From Halorussus salilacus (GTDB lineage: Archaea; Halobacteriota; Halobacteria; Halobacteriales; Haladaptataceae), in the NCBI RefSeq assembly GCF_024138125.1, contig NZ_CP099993.1:2542001-2606000 (forward strand): a stretch of 64,000 nucleotides of DNA, read 5' to 3'. The position numbers and the translations under genes are program-made. The notes beneath the pieces were generated by a model. The model was not told the origin of the DNA. It made no database searches and was given only the letters and a program-made list of their open reading frames with translations. Numbering within the stretch: the stretch's first letter is position 1; the number at the start of each line of letters is the position of its first letter. Shown here piece after piece: positions 42,865-51,698 of this stretch.

Positions 42865-44202
42865 TTACTCCACGTACTCGTAGGTCCGCTCGTTCATCCG
42901 CCCCCACCCCGTGAAGACGAACTCCTCTTCCGGAAGCGTGAAGTCCTCGATTTCGATGGTCTTGTCGTGGTTGTGGCGGTCGTGGACCTTCTCGTACTCC
43001 GCAAAGGAGAGGTCGTAGCGCTCGTCTATCTGCTCGTCGATGTTGAGTTGCTCGATCTCGTCTTTCCACCCGTCACGCACGGTCTCGGCGTGGATTTCGG
43101 CCTGCGCGCCCGAGCCGTAGGAGCCGACCAGCAGGTCCTTCCCGGCGAGGTCGATTCCGGCCTCGGCCGCGGCCTTGAGCGCCGAGGCGCGCGCGATGTG
43201 GACCGACCCGGTGTACCAGTTGCCGACCTCCCGGGAGATCGAGAGGGTCGGCTCGATGACCTCGCCGTACCACTCGCGGTAGGCGTCGGTCGACTTGAGG
43301 TCGTCCATGTGCTCGCGGATGGCCTCCTCGTAGGTCTCGCGGTCCTCGAAGTCGTCCTCGCGGGGCTGGAGGCCGATGTCCTCGGCGAGCTCCTCCTCGA
43401 CGGGCGTGTCCCGGATCATGTGACGGTACCCGAGCAGGCCCGCCTTCCGGACCATGCCGGGGAACGGCGTGTGGAACGGGATGTACGCGAAGTCGTCGGG
43501 GTGGGAGTCGCCCGCCACCGACTCGTAATCTTCGAGCGCCTCGCGCATCCGGGCCAGATACACCTGCATCGAGCGCTTGCCGTCGACGCTCGGGAACTGC
43601 TGGTTCGGCTTGAGGAAGTCGGTCTCGTCGGCGCTCCCGTAGCCCTGGTGGGTCGACAGCTCCACGAGGCTCGGGTCCTCGTCGATGAGCATCGCGACCG
43701 CGCCCGCGCCCTGCGTGGCCTCGCCGGGGTCCCCGCGAGCGTAGAGTGCGGTGTCGGTCGCCACCACGAGCGCGGCGCGGCCCCGATTGCGTCCGGCCTT
43801 GATCCAGTTGTACGCGTCGTCCAAGCTCTGGGTGCCCGCGATGCAGGCGAACTTGCGCTCGCCCTTGTTGGCGTGGTGGAAGTCCTCGCCGTACACCTGT
43901 TCGAGACACCCCGCGATGTAGGTCGAGACCGGCTTGGAGTTGTCGAACGCCGACTCGGTCGCCACGTCGATGCGGCCGATGTCGTCGGGGGTCAGCCCCT
44001 TGCGCTCCATCAGGCGCTTGGCGGCGTTCGCGCCCATCGTCACGATGTCCTCGTGGGCGTCCGGGAACGAACTCGCGTTGAGTCCGAGTCCCTTGGTGTA
44101 CTTCTCGGGGTCCTCGCCCTTCTGGGGCGCGAACGTGTTCGGCAGGTCGAGCGTGAGCTTCCCCGTCCAGATCTCGATGGCGTCGATGCCGACGGCTGTC
44201 AT
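42865..44202 (-). CDS. hmgB: Hydroxymethylglutaryl-CoA synthase
   Basis: HMG-CoA synthase condenses acetyl-CoA with acetoacetyl-CoA, the first committed step of the mevalonate pathway that makes archaeal isoprenoid lipids. The 445-aa protein has the length of the characterised Haloferax enzyme. The nucleophile Cys120 lies in ERKFACIAGTQSL, the catalytic Glu in VATESAFDNSK (Glu83), and the His in YIPFHTPFPGMV. C-terminal GNWYTGSVHIARASAL and LLVGSYGSGAQAE complete the thiolase-like fold. The ATG at 44202 is preceded by a strong GGAGGTG Shine-Dalgarno-like site and an aaaataata TATA element. Near the XRE regulator, consistent with control. Confidence 0.95.
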   Translation of the reverse strand: MTAVGIDAIEIWTGKLTLDLPNTFAPQKGEDPEKYTKGLGLNASSFPDAHEDIVTMGANAAKRLMERKGLTPDDIGRIDVATESAFDNSKPVSTYIAGCLEQVYGEDFHHANKGERKFACIAGTQSLDDAYNWIKAGRNRGRAALVVATDTALYARGDPGEATQGAGAVAMLIDEDPSLVELSTHQGYGSADETDFLKPNQQFPSVDGKRSMQVYLARMREALEDYESVAGDSHPDDFAYIPFHTPFPGMVRKAGLLGYRHMIRDTPVEEELAEDIGLQPREDDFEDRETYEEAIREHMDDLKSTDAYREWYGEVIEPTLSISREVGNWYTGSVHIARASALKAAAEAGIDLAGKDLLVGSYGSGAQAEIHAETVRDGWKDEIEQLNIDEQIDERYDLSFAEYEKVHDRHNHDKTIEIEDFTLPEEEFVFTGWGRMNERTYEYVE

Positions 44203-44282
44203 GTCCCCACCTCCGACGACGCGACGTATTATTTTGTCGATAGCCGATTCGACGCGCGTCGAACTATCGCCACGGCGCGACC

Positions 44283-44336
44283 ACCCCCCGAACCTCGGCT
44301 ACCCCCCGAGCCTCGGCCACCCCCCGAAGCGCGACC
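44283..44336. repeat. Three 18-bp imperfect direct repeats
   Basis: Units 44283-44300, 44301-44318 and 44319-44336 each start accccccga. They occupy the spacer between HMG-CoA synthase and the surface-protein gene. Confidence 0.8.
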
Positions 44337-44350
44337 ACGCCCGCGCGGAG

Positions 44351-46336
44351 TCACGACTGGCGGAAGTGGATCGCCCGCTCGGTGCCGTCGTCGAGCGTGA
44401 GCGTGACCGTCACGTCGGCGTCGGCCGCCGAATCCGCGAATTCGAGGTCGCCGAGGTCGGCGTCGAACCCGCGGAAGTCGACGGTCACGTCGTCGTCGCT
44501 CGGTTCGAGCACCGCCTCCGAGCCCTCCGCCGCGAGCGCGTACGTCGTGCCGTCGGCGTCGAACCGCGACGTCGGGCTGTTGCCCGGCCCGTCGCGGTTC
44601 GCGAAGCCGGGCTGGGTCGCCCGGAGGATGCCCAGTTCGTCGCTGTCGCCGTTGTTCAGCCGACTCGCGTCGACGCCTCCGGCGTCGACCGCGAAGTCGG
44701 TCACGGTCACCGACTCGCTCCCGGTGTTCTCGACCGTGAACGTCAGTTGCGTTCCGCTGGTCACGCCCGCCGATTCGACCGGTCTGAGGCCCTGCTCGGA
44801 GGGGCCGCCGCCCGACCGCTCGACGTGAATCGTGATGGGGTCGACGTCGTCGCCGCTGGCGGCGTACGCCTTCACCGTTCCGTTCTCGGCAGGCACGTCG
44901 AGGGTGGTCCCGTTTTCGCCCGCGTCGGTGACTCCCTCGGTCGGCGAGAGGTCGCCGAAGTCGCTACGGTTCAGCGCGTAATCGACGGTCGAATTCGAGA
45001 CCGGGTCGCCGTCCTCGGTCACGTTCGCCGTGAGGTCCACCGTCGTCCCCTCGTCGGCGTCGAGCGTACACCGGTCGTGCCCGTCGTCGCAGTCGAGTCC
45101 GTCGCCGACAGCGTCGGTCCACTCCACGTCGTAGGTCCGGTCCGCTCCGTCGTCGCCGTCCCCATCGTCCCCGTCGACGAACAGGTCGACGGTCGCCTCC
45201 TCGCGGGGTTCGGGGTCGTCGCTGATGTTGAACGCGACCGTCTTCGGTCCGGGGTCGTCCGGAGCGCGATAGACGAACGTCGCGCGGCCCTCGGCGTCGG
45301 TCTCGGTCCGCTCGGGCGTCACCGGGTCGTCGGGGTCGCTCACGTTCACGCGCGCGCCCGAGACGGGGTTGTTGTACCTGTCGCGGACCTCCACCACGAC
45401 CCGCTGTTCGCCCCCGGCTCGAACCGTCTCGCTGTCGCCCCGGACGGTGGTGACGTAGTGGGCGTCGACGCCCGAGACGTCCGAACCCACACCGACCTTC
45501 GCGAGTTCGAGTTCGTAGGTGCCCGGTTCCAGCACGAGTCGGACCGCGTTCGCGCCGTCGGTGGTCGTCGCGTCCTCGACCGCCGTGACGCGGCGCTCGG
45601 GGTCGTCCTCGTCCTCGTCGAGTTCCTCGGCCAGCAGGTCGGTCCACTCCTCGGCGCCGCGGTTCGTCGGCACGACCACGGTGACGTTCTCGTCGGCGCT
45701 CTCGTTTTCGACGGTCACGGTCCGGGTGGCCGCGCTGACCGGCCGCACGTCCACGCTCTCGGTCGCGCTGCCCGACTCGGCGAGGCTGCCGTTGAGCGCC
45801 ACGAGCGAGATTCGGTTACCACGGACGAGTCTCTGGCCCGCGAGCGTTCGGTTCGCGCTCTCGAATCGGTTGTAGAGGGCGCCGTTCTCGTAGACCGTGG
45901 TCGGCGCGCGCCGGTACTCGTGGTAGACCGGGGCGTAGGTCACCCCGCGCGTCGAGAAGTTCCGGTCGCTCCCGTTCCAGTAGTCGCCGGTCTCGCCGAC
46001 CGCGGTGGCGTTCCCGACGGTGGCGTTCGACGGCGGCGTGGTCCGGAGCGTCCCCGAGGGCGGCGCGGGGTTGACGAACAGCGCGCGCTCGGGGTAGCGG
46101 GTGCCCAGCGCGACCGAGGCGCTCCCGCCGCTGTCGGTGGCCGCGGTCCGGAGGAGTTCGTCCCGGAGGTCCTGGAGTTCGCCCTGGACCTGCTGGTTGT
46201 GGTTGAACTCCACCTCCTCGTTCTGTTGGGGGACGACCGTGGCCTGATAGGTCGAGAGCAGGACGATGAGCACGCCGAACAGCAACACCGTCCCGATCTG
46301 GACCGTCACCGCACGGTCGTCCGTTCGAAATCGCAC
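44351..46336 (-). CDS. Pilin-like surface protein with Ig-like repeat
   Basis: A 661-aa protein starting with GTG 46336. Its N-terminus (DDRAVTVQIGTVLLFGVLIVLL) resembles the class III signal peptide and hydrophobic helix of archaeal pseudopilins. The extracellular remainder is acidic with many N-glycosylation sites and at least one bacterial Ig-like (Big-1) domain (EVRDRYNNPVSGARVNVSD through TDAEGRATFVYRA). A Cys pair (CDDGHDRC) may form a disulfide. Haloarchaeal proteins with this architecture are common but uncharacterised; adhesion or envelope structure is likely. A gttaaaaatag box at about 46361-46371 is positioned as a promoter just upstream. Confidence 0.7.
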   Translation of the reverse strand: MRFRTDDRAVTVQIGTVLLFGVLIVLLSTYQATVVPQQNEEVEFNHNQQVQGELQDLRDELLRTAATDSGGSASVALGTRYPERALFVNPAPPSGTLRTTPPSNATVGNATAVGETGDYWNGSDRNFSTRGVTYAPVYHEYRRAPTTVYENGALYNRFESANRTLAGQRLVRGNRISLVALNGSLAESGSATESVDVRPVSAATRTVTVENESADENVTVVVPTNRGAEEWTDLLAEELDEDEDDPERRVTAVEDATTTDGANAVRLVLEPGTYELELAKVGVGSDVSGVDAHYVTTVRGDSETVRAGGEQRVVVEVRDRYNNPVSGARVNVSDPDDPVTPERTETDAEGRATFVYRAPDDPGPKTVAFNISDDPEPREEATVDLFVDGDDGDGDDGADRTYDVEWTDAVGDGLDCDDGHDRCTLDADEGTTVDLTANVTEDGDPVSNSTVDYALNRSDFGDLSPTEGVTDAGENGTTLDVPAENGTVKAYAASGDDVDPITIHVERSGGGPSEQGLRPVESAGVTSGTQLTFTVENTGSESVTVTDFAVDAGGVDASRLNNGDSDELGILRATQPGFANRDGPGNSPTSRFDADGTTYALAAEGSEAVLEPSDDDVTVDFRGFDADLGDLEFADSAADADVTVTLTLDDGTERAIHFRQS

Positions 46337-46639
46337 TATCCGGACGTTTCAGCCGAGACAGTTAAAAATAGCGTCTGTGGTGGCCGACGATTTCGCCGCT
46401 CGATGAGTCGAGCCGCGAAGAATCGCGGTCGGGTCGATTCGACTGGCGCTACGATGTCGGACAGTCGAACCCTCCGTGGGCGGTCGAGACGGGGTCGGTC
46501 AGCCGAAGCGACGGCGAGCGGCCGGTCGCTCGACAGAGCGACCGGCCGCCCGCGTTGGCGTCGCTCCACTCGACGGGATGTGAATGCCACGCATTGTCGT
46601 TACGGATTTATTACAATTGAGGTGTGATAGCACGAGTGT
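46337..46639. other. Divergent promoter region with perfect hairpin
   Basis: 303 gene-free bases. It contains the putative TATA of the surface protein (about 46366), an inverted repeat (46518-46549), and a TATA-like ggatttatta at about 46603-46612 for the methyltransferase. Nothing else recognised. Confidence 0.55.
46518..46549. repeat. Perfect 14-bp inverted repeat
   Basis: The arms 46518-46531 and 46536-46549 surround gaca. It lies in the divergent region between the surface-protein gene and the methyltransferase gene, not at a gene end, so a terminator role is unlikely. Confidence 0.85.
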
Positions 46640-47347
46640 ATGCCCGACCCATTCGGTCGCGCCATCCGCGACCACCACCTCGGCGACCGCGACGAACCGC
46701 TCGTCGACCGCGACGGCGACGAGACCCGCGACCACGCCATCGAGCGGTGGTACTTCGGCGAGTTCGACGGCGACGACTGGCTCGAATCGTATCTGGACGG
46801 CCCCCTGCTCGACATGGGCGCTGGCGTGGGCAGGGACGCGCTGTACTTCCAAGAACTGTTCGAGACCGTCGCCATCGAGGTCAGCGACCACCTCGTGACC
46901 ACCATGCGCGAGCGCGGGGTCGAGGACGCCCGTCGGGCCGACATGTTCGCGCTCCCCGAGTCCTTCGAGCGCGACCGCTTCCGGTCGGCGTACGCGAGGG
47001 GCACGCAGGTCCAGCTGGCGGGGTCGATGGCGGGCGTCCGAGAGTTCCTGAGCGACCTCGCGCGCGTGACGACGCCCGACGCGACCGCGGTGTTCGACGG
47101 CTACGCGCCCGAACTCGACGCGACGGAGGAGGTGTTCGCCTACCGCGAGGACCCCGCGCCGGGGCTGGCGTGGCGGGTGTACCACGAGGTCTACGAGGGC
47201 GAGGTGGGCGAGACCCTCGTCTTCCGGCTGTTCAGCGGCGACCGACTCCGGGAGGCGACGGTCGGCACGCCGTGGGAAGTCGTCGAGGTTCGGTATCCGG
47301 GGTCCGACGAACCGACCCAGTGGGTCGCGGCGCTGGAGAAGGCGTGA
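46640..47347 (+). CDS. Class I SAM-dependent methyltransferase
   Basis: A 235-aa cytoplasmic enzyme. Motif I is GPLLDMGAGVGRDALYFQE, followed by IEVSDHLVTTMRERGVEDAR and AYARGTQVQLAG, consistent with the Rossmann-fold methyltransferase family. Substrate unknown. A perfect 16-bp palindrome 6 bases after the stop (47354-47369) is a good candidate transcript end. Confidence 0.82.
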   Translation: MPDPFGRAIRDHHLGDRDEPLVDRDGDETRDHAIERWYFGEFDGDDWLESYLDGPLLDMGAGVGRDALYFQELFETVAIEVSDHLVTTMRERGVEDARRADMFALPESFERDRFRSAYARGTQVQLAGSMAGVREFLSDLARVTTPDATAVFDGYAPELDATEEVFAYREDPAPGLAWRVYHEVYEGEVGETLVFRLFSGDRLREATVGTPWEVVEVRYPGSDEPTQWVAALEKA

Positions 47348-47353
47348 GACCTG

Positions 47354-47369
47354 CCTGCTCCGGAGCAGG
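47354..47369 (+). terminator. 16-bp palindrome after methyltransferase
   Basis: The halves 47354-47361 and 47362-47369 (cctgctcc/ggagcagg) are perfectly complementary, six bases after the methyltransferase stop. Its position suggests a 3' stem. Confidence 0.5.
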
Positions 47370-47410
47370 AACCCGAATTCCCGGCGACAAGCGACCACCC
47401 CCGGCTACAG

Positions 47411-47420
47411 TTTAAATATC
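47411..47420 (+). promoter_or_regulatory. TATA box of vapB-like gene
   Basis: tttaaatatc at 47411-47420 lies about 27 bases before the ATG at 47441, predicting a leaderless vapB-vapC message. Confidence 0.7.
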
Positions 47421-47440
47421 ATGACGGGCAACGTTCAGGT

Positions 47441-47605
47441 ATGAGTAACGCGACGGACCTGTTCGACGTTCTCGGGAACCGATACCGTGATGCAAACCGC
47501 ATCTCCGACGCCATCCGGAAACAGGACGACCTCCGAGCGAAATCTCTTGGGTGGTCCGGCGAACGCGAGGTGGAGCGATGGCGGAACGAGCGATACTCGT
47601 ACTAG
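47441..47605 (+). CDS. vapB: VapB-like antitoxin (54 aa)
   Basis: ATG 47441 to TAG 47605 encodes 54 residues (MSNATDLFDVLGNRYRDANR), mostly helical and charged, consistent with a small haloarchaeal antitoxin that binds its toxin through the C-terminal tail (GWSGEREVERWRNERYSY). The gene overlaps the PIN-domain toxin start by 28 bases. It starts leaderless after the TATA box at 47411. Not recognised by name, but adjacency to PIN and overlap support the assignment. Confidence 0.6.
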   Translation: MSNATDLFDVLGNRYRDANRISDAIRKQDDLRAKSLGWSGEREVERWRNERYSY

Positions 47606-47990
47606 ATACGTCGGTCGTCATCAAGTGGTTCTCCGAGGAGGAACTGACCGACGCGGCGCTTCGAGTCCGTCAGTCGTACGCCGAAACGAGATCGACAGCT
47701 TCGTGCCGGACCTCCTGCTCTACGAACTCTCGAACGCGCTCCGCAACAAACCGCGTTTCGACGCGAATGACGTACGGGAGGCAATCGAGAGCGTCCTCGC
47801 TATGAACTTCGAAATCGTCACTCCGGCACCGGAACTGCTCGCCGACGCGATAGACCTCGCTCACGAGACCGAACTCACGGTGTACGACGCGACGTACGTG
47901 GCGTTAGCAGAAGCGCTCGACGCTCGGGTCGTGACTGCCGACGAGGAAATCGGAACGTTCGAACACGCCGTCGGTCTGTCGGAGTTTTAG
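47578..47990 (+). pseudogene. vapC: PIN-domain toxin (VapC-like), frameshifted
   Basis: VapC toxins are PIN ribonucleases. ATG 47578 begins MAERAILVLDTSVVIKWFSE with the first acidic residue, but the frame fails after about residue 38. The remainder (NEIDSFVPDLLLYELSNALR through VTADEEIGTFEHAVGLSEF) continues in another frame from about 47695 to the stop at 47990 and contains the other PIN acidic residues (YELSNAL, TVYDATYVALAEAL, VVTADEE). One missing A in a gaaaac run around 47691 (now gaaac) would restore an intact protein. Either a mutated toxin or a homopolymer sequencing error. Confidence 0.75.
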
Positions 47991-47991
47991 G

Positions 47992-48576
47992 CTACTCGTC
48001 GTCTTCCTCTTCGACCACTTCGGGGTCGCTCATCGCGCTCTGGAGGCTGTCGAGGCCGTTGACCCACTCGGTCACGAGTCCGTACTCCAGTTCCTCGGTC
48101 ACCGTCATGTCGAGTTCCTCGCCGTCGATGATGCGCGTCCCCCCGGCCGCCACGAGGCCGAGCGCCGAGTCGATGTCCTCGGCCTCCTCGGCCTTCCCGG
48201 CTTCGAGGACGTACTCCTCGACGCTCCCGTCCTCGGCCGGACCGTCGGCGACGTACTGCTCGGCGGCGTAGAAGACGCAGACCAGACTGGTCTGGACGCC
48301 GTCGATGAGCATCGCCTTCTCGTCGTTCTCGAACGCGACCTCGTCGAGGACGACCTCGCGGATGTCGGCCAGCTCTTCGAGGGCCTCCTCGTCGTCGATT
48401 CCCCCGTCGTCGTACGCGGTCACTATCTTGGCGACCGCGATGGCCACGTCGTCCTGGAGGTTGAGGAGCAGGCGCGCGGAGTCCTCGTCCTCGGGGTCGA
48501 TCTCCTCTTCTCTGATGCGGTCCAACCAGTTCTGCCAGCGTTCGTCGGAGTAGAACTCCTCGGGAGGTGCGCTCAT
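47992..48576 (-). CDS. DUF2150 family protein
   Basis: A 194-aa acidic cytoplasmic protein matching DUF2150, a family largely restricted to euryarchaea. Helical throughout (YSDERWQNWLDRIREEEIDP, LLNLQDDVAIAVAKIVTAYD, LADIREVVLDEVAFENDEKA) with a very acidic C-terminus. The ATG at 48576 begins MSAPPEEFYSDERW, the family N-terminus; an upstream start at 48603 would add nine residues. Function unknown. It lies 1 base beyond the PIN gene end (convergent). Confidence 0.8.
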   Translation of the reverse strand: MSAPPEEFYSDERWQNWLDRIREEEIDPEDEDSARLLLNLQDDVAIAVAKIVTAYDDGGIDDEEALEELADIREVVLDEVAFENDEKAMLIDGVQTSLVCVFYAAEQYVADGPAEDGSVEEYVLEAGKAEEAEDIDSALGLVAAGGTRIIDGEELDMTVTEELEYGLVTEWVNGLDSLQSAMSDPEVVEEEDDE

Positions 48577-48625
48577 GTCTCTTCGGAGTGTTGCGCGCCC
48601 CATATGCCTTTCTCCTTTGGCTTCG

Positions 48626-49477
48626 CTATCGGTCGAGCGTCGCCTCGGTATCGACGCCGTACACCAGTTTCGGGGTCTCTACGTGGGCGTTTCGGACCGC
48701 GTCGTCGCGGCCCTCCTCCAGCAACCACCGGACCCGCCGGGGGACCGTCTTGGGTCCCATCACCGCGCCGGGCCGGTCGGGGTCGTCCACGAAGTCGGTC
48801 TCCATCAGGAAGGGCTCGCCTCGGTCGGCCGCCAGTTCGAGGCGGTCTTTCTCGCTCATCACGCTCGGGGTCGGGCCCGCGAGTCGGCCGCCCGCGTAGT
48901 GTTTGACCACCTTCTCGGGCGCGAGTCCGACCGCCTCGGCCCACTCGGCGATCTCGGTCAGGTCCTCGCTGGCCTCGGTGTGGAGCTGGACCGCGCAGTC
49001 GTGCTCCGCGGCGAGTTCGAGCCCGTGGCGCAGGACCGCGTTCGACGCCTCCCACACCGCGTCGGCGACCTCGTAGTGCGGGCGGCCGGTCTTGAGCGCG
49101 AGCGCCCGGCCCTCCGCGACGTACTCGGCCGCGAGGTCGAGTCCCGCCCGCATCAGGTCGCGGGCCTCCTCGGGCGCGAAGCCGCGGTCGTCGACCAGCT
49201 TCGAGGCGAGCCCCGGATGGACGCCCAGCACGGGCCACGCTCGACCATCTAGTATTTTGTTCGCACGCGAGAGCCCGTCGACGGTGGTCTCGAAGACCGG
49301 CCGGAACCCTTCGCCGGTCTCGGGTTCGACGCCGAGGAGCCACGAGGGCTTGTTGACCACCAGCAGGTGGGTACCGCCGCTGCGCGCGAAGTCCTTCACG
49401 GCCTCGATGCCCCGCCCGTGGTCGGGGTCGAGGTGGAGGTGGTCGTCGAGCACCGGGGTTCCGAGGTCGTCGCTCAT
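48626..49477 (-). CDS. TatD family metal-dependent hydrolase
   Basis: A 283-aa amidohydrolase-fold protein. Metal ligands appear in VLDDHLHLDPDHG (first His pair), GVHPGL, the bridging Glu region, VQLHTEASED and a final Asp in LMETDFVDDP. The family acts as metal-dependent nucleases or esterases; substrate not determined. ATG 49477 begins MSDDLGTPVLDDHLH. Same strand as DUF2150, with a 50-bp gap, so possibly co-transcribed. Confidence 0.85.
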   Translation of the reverse strand: MSDDLGTPVLDDHLHLDPDHGRGIEAVKDFARSGGTHLLVVNKPSWLLGVEPETGEGFRPVFETTVDGLSRANKILDGRAWPVLGVHPGLASKLVDDRGFAPEEARDLMRAGLDLAAEYVAEGRALALKTGRPHYEVADAVWEASNAVLRHGLELAAEHDCAVQLHTEASEDLTEIAEWAEAVGLAPEKVVKHYAGGRLAGPTPSVMSEKDRLELAADRGEPFLMETDFVDDPDRPGAVMGPKTVPRRVRWLLEEGRDDAVRNAHVETPKLVYGVDTEATLDR

Positions 49478-49546
49478 GGACGAACTTCGGGGTGCGAGGC
49501 GGAAAAACGGCGGTGGTTCGAAACGCAATGGGACTCCGGCGGCCCT

Positions 49547-50842
49547 CTATTCTTCGGGTCGCTCGGTCTCGGTCTGCAGGTCGAAGTCCTCCGGCTCTGC
49601 GACCTCGACCGCCGGGAGTCGTCGTAGTCGCGGGCGCAGGAGGACGTAGACGGCCGTGAAGCCGAAACCGCCAGCGGCCAGCGCCATCGTCGTCGTCGTT
49701 CCCAGCGCCTCGGCGACGAGACCGCCGACGAGCGAACCCAGCGGGAGCGTCGCCCCCGAGGCGGTGCCCTTCGTCGCCGAGACCCGGCCGAGCAGGTGGG
49801 TCGGGAACACTCGCTGGTTCAGCGTCGACGTGAGCACCCCAGAGACGCCGATGGGCACCCACGCGAGGCCGAACAGCACGACCGTGAGCGACGGCGAGGG
49901 CGCGAACACCGCCGCGACCCAGCAGCCCGCGCCGATTCCGTGGGAGACCAGCACCGTCCCGTAGGGGACACCCTCCGCGTACGGACCCACGACGGACCCG
50001 ACGAGTCGGCCGATGCCGAGAGCTCCCAACAGCAGGCCGTAGACCGCAGGCCCGCCGATGGCGTCGCCGAACGCTGGGAGGATCGCGAGCGCGACCCCGG
50101 TCGTGAAGTTCGCCACCGCGGTCGTCAGTATCAGTTCGACGAAGAGGCTCCCGCGGAGGACCTCCACACCGGCCCGGAGGTCGGCTCGGTACGACCCGAG
50201 AACCGACCCGAGGGTCGGTTCGGAGTCGTCGGTCGCTTCGGTCGCTTCCGGACGTTGAGAGGGCCCCAGCGAGATACCCGCGAACAGCAACGCGGCGACG
50301 GCGAAGGTGACCGTGTCCGCGAGGAACAGCGTCGTCGCTCCGAAGACGGCGATGAAACCGCCCCCGACCGCATCGAACACCATGTCGAGTCCGAGGGTCA
50401 CCGTCGCCAGCGCGGAGTTGGCCTCGGGGAGTCGCTCGTCGTCGACGATTCGAGGGAGTAGCGCGGTCTCCATCGGTGCCATCACCAGCGTCGCGAGCAT
50501 CAGGACCGGGGCGACGACGAACAGGACGCCGACGCTCAGGTGGCCGGTCGCCGCTGCGAGCGGCAGGACGAGCACGACGACGCCCTGGACCACCTGTGAC
50601 CCGACGAGGACGGGCCCGAGCGGCAGACGGTCGACGAGCGGCCCGGCGACGACCTGTAGTAGCCACGGGAGCAGGAGTATCGCGTTCAGCGCGCCGGTGA
50701 CGAGGGTCGAACCGCTGAGTTCGAACGCGAGCCAGAGCACGGCGACCGTATAGAGGCTGTCCCCCGCGTTCGTCGTGAACTGGCCCGCCAAGAAGCGCCG
50801 GAAGTCACGGTTCCGCCACACCAATCGCTTGGCGGCGATCAT
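49547..50842 (-). CDS. MFS transporter
   Basis: A 431-aa membrane protein with twelve predicted helices and a central polar loop (RPEATEATDDSEPTLGSVLGSY), like the enterobactin exporter/multidrug subgroup (FRRFLAGQFTTNAGDSLYTV, LPWLLQVVAGPLVDRLPLGP, FGDAIGGPAVYGLLLGALGI). The C-terminal tail is acidic. Substrate unknown; efflux is likely. The ATG at 50842 begins MIAAKRLVWRNRDFRRFL. A short 44-codon frame upstream (50973-50839) overlaps it as ATGA and may be coincidental. Confidence 0.85.
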   Translation of the reverse strand: MIAAKRLVWRNRDFRRFLAGQFTTNAGDSLYTVAVLWLAFELSGSTLVTGALNAILLLPWLLQVVAGPLVDRLPLGPVLVGSQVVQGVVVLVLPLAAATGHLSVGVLFVVAPVLMLATLVMAPMETALLPRIVDDERLPEANSALATVTLGLDMVFDAVGGGFIAVFGATTLFLADTVTFAVAALLFAGISLGPSQRPEATEATDDSEPTLGSVLGSYRADLRAGVEVLRGSLFVELILTTAVANFTTGVALAILPAFGDAIGGPAVYGLLLGALGIGRLVGSVVGPYAEGVPYGTVLVSHGIGAGCWVAAVFAPSPSLTVVLFGLAWVPIGVSGVLTSTLNQRVFPTHLLGRVSATKGTASGATLPLGSLVGGLVAEALGTTTTMALAAGGFGFTAVYVLLRPRLRRLPAVEVAEPEDFDLQTETERPEE

Positions 50843-51278
50843 CGCCCACCACCCCTGCGGGCCGTCGGCCCAGCGCCAGATGGTTCGAGTGGGCGGGTGA
50901 ACTCCGGTTCGCGAGTCGGTTCGCGGTCGTTCGAGTCCCGGCGATTGGCCGGTGACTCGGTGGATGTCTGCATATCTGTGTCTGGTCGAGAGGAAGTGCG
51001 ACTACCGGGGAGGTAGCGAAACGGACCCGAGTCCTGCAGCTATCGGGCCCGCCGCGCGGCGGGGGGTGAGAGGGGGTCGAACACCGGACGAATCGCGGGC
51101 CGGTGGGTCATAGAACGAATCGTCCCATAGATTCGCAGGCCCGCCCAAAAGTGTATCGGTTCCGTACAATCTGGGTGGCTTTCACTACGCCCGTACGTCC
51201 AGCGCTACTCGCCGTGTCATCACACCCCCGAACTCGCTCGGCGCGAATTCCAAGTACCTCCGGCCCGCACACCCCCAC
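50843..51278. other. Gene-free stretch upstream of MFS and DUF8009-like genes
   Basis: 436 bases without a recognised gene. A 44-codon minus-strand frame (50973-50839) overlaps the MFS start. A 16-bp palindrome (cccgccgc/gcggcggg) lies at 51048-51063. Promoters for both neighbours presumably lie here but no clear TATA element was found. Confidence 0.5.
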
Positions 51279-51698
51279 ATGAGTACCGACGCGCGGGTCG
51301 TCCGGTCGGTCGCGGTCACGACCGCCGACGTGGTCGCGGCCTACGAGGCGCGCGAGCGGAGTTCGCGCCCGGCCGTCCTCCGGGTCACGCCGCCCTTCTC
51401 GGGGCGGATGCGCGCGCGGCTCCACGTCGCCGACGGCGACGTGGAGACCGACGCGATTCACATCGACCCCGCAACGCTGGTCGCCGAGGGCGAGGTCCCG
51501 GCGTACCCCTCGCCCGACGACACCGAGGACGAACTCCGCGCCGACCCCGACGCCCCGTTTTCGGTCGAGCGCCACCGCGAGCGCCACGTCGAGGCGGTCG
51601 AGGCGTGGCGCGAGGCGGTCGCCGAGGGCGTGGTCGACCGGGTCGAGCTCCCGACAGACGAGGGGACCCACGCGGTCGAGGTCAAGCGACTCGGGTAG
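51279..51698 (+). CDS. Conserved haloarchaeal hypothetical protein (DUF8009-like)
   Basis: A 139-aa acidic cytoplasmic protein beginning MSTDARVVRSVAVTTADVVAAYEARERSS; it contains PPFSGRMRARLHVAD and later LRADPDAPFSVERHRERHVE, a pattern I associate with a haloarchaeal conserved family (DUF8009). No catalytic motif is seen. Its stop abuts the convergent NYN gene without a gap. Function unknown. Confidence 0.65.
   Translation: MSTDARVVRSVAVTTADVVAAYEARERSSRPAVLRVTPPFSGRMRARLHVADGDVETDAIHIDPATLVAEGEVPAYPSPDDTEDELRADPDAPFSVERHRERHVEAVEAWREAVAEGVVDRVELPTDEGTHAVEVKRLG

Noticed and set aside
43934-46627. 897-codon frame on the plus strand opposite the surface-protein gene
   Set aside because: No domain signature and shadow composition; the minus-strand gene has a recognisable pilin-like start and Ig-like domain.
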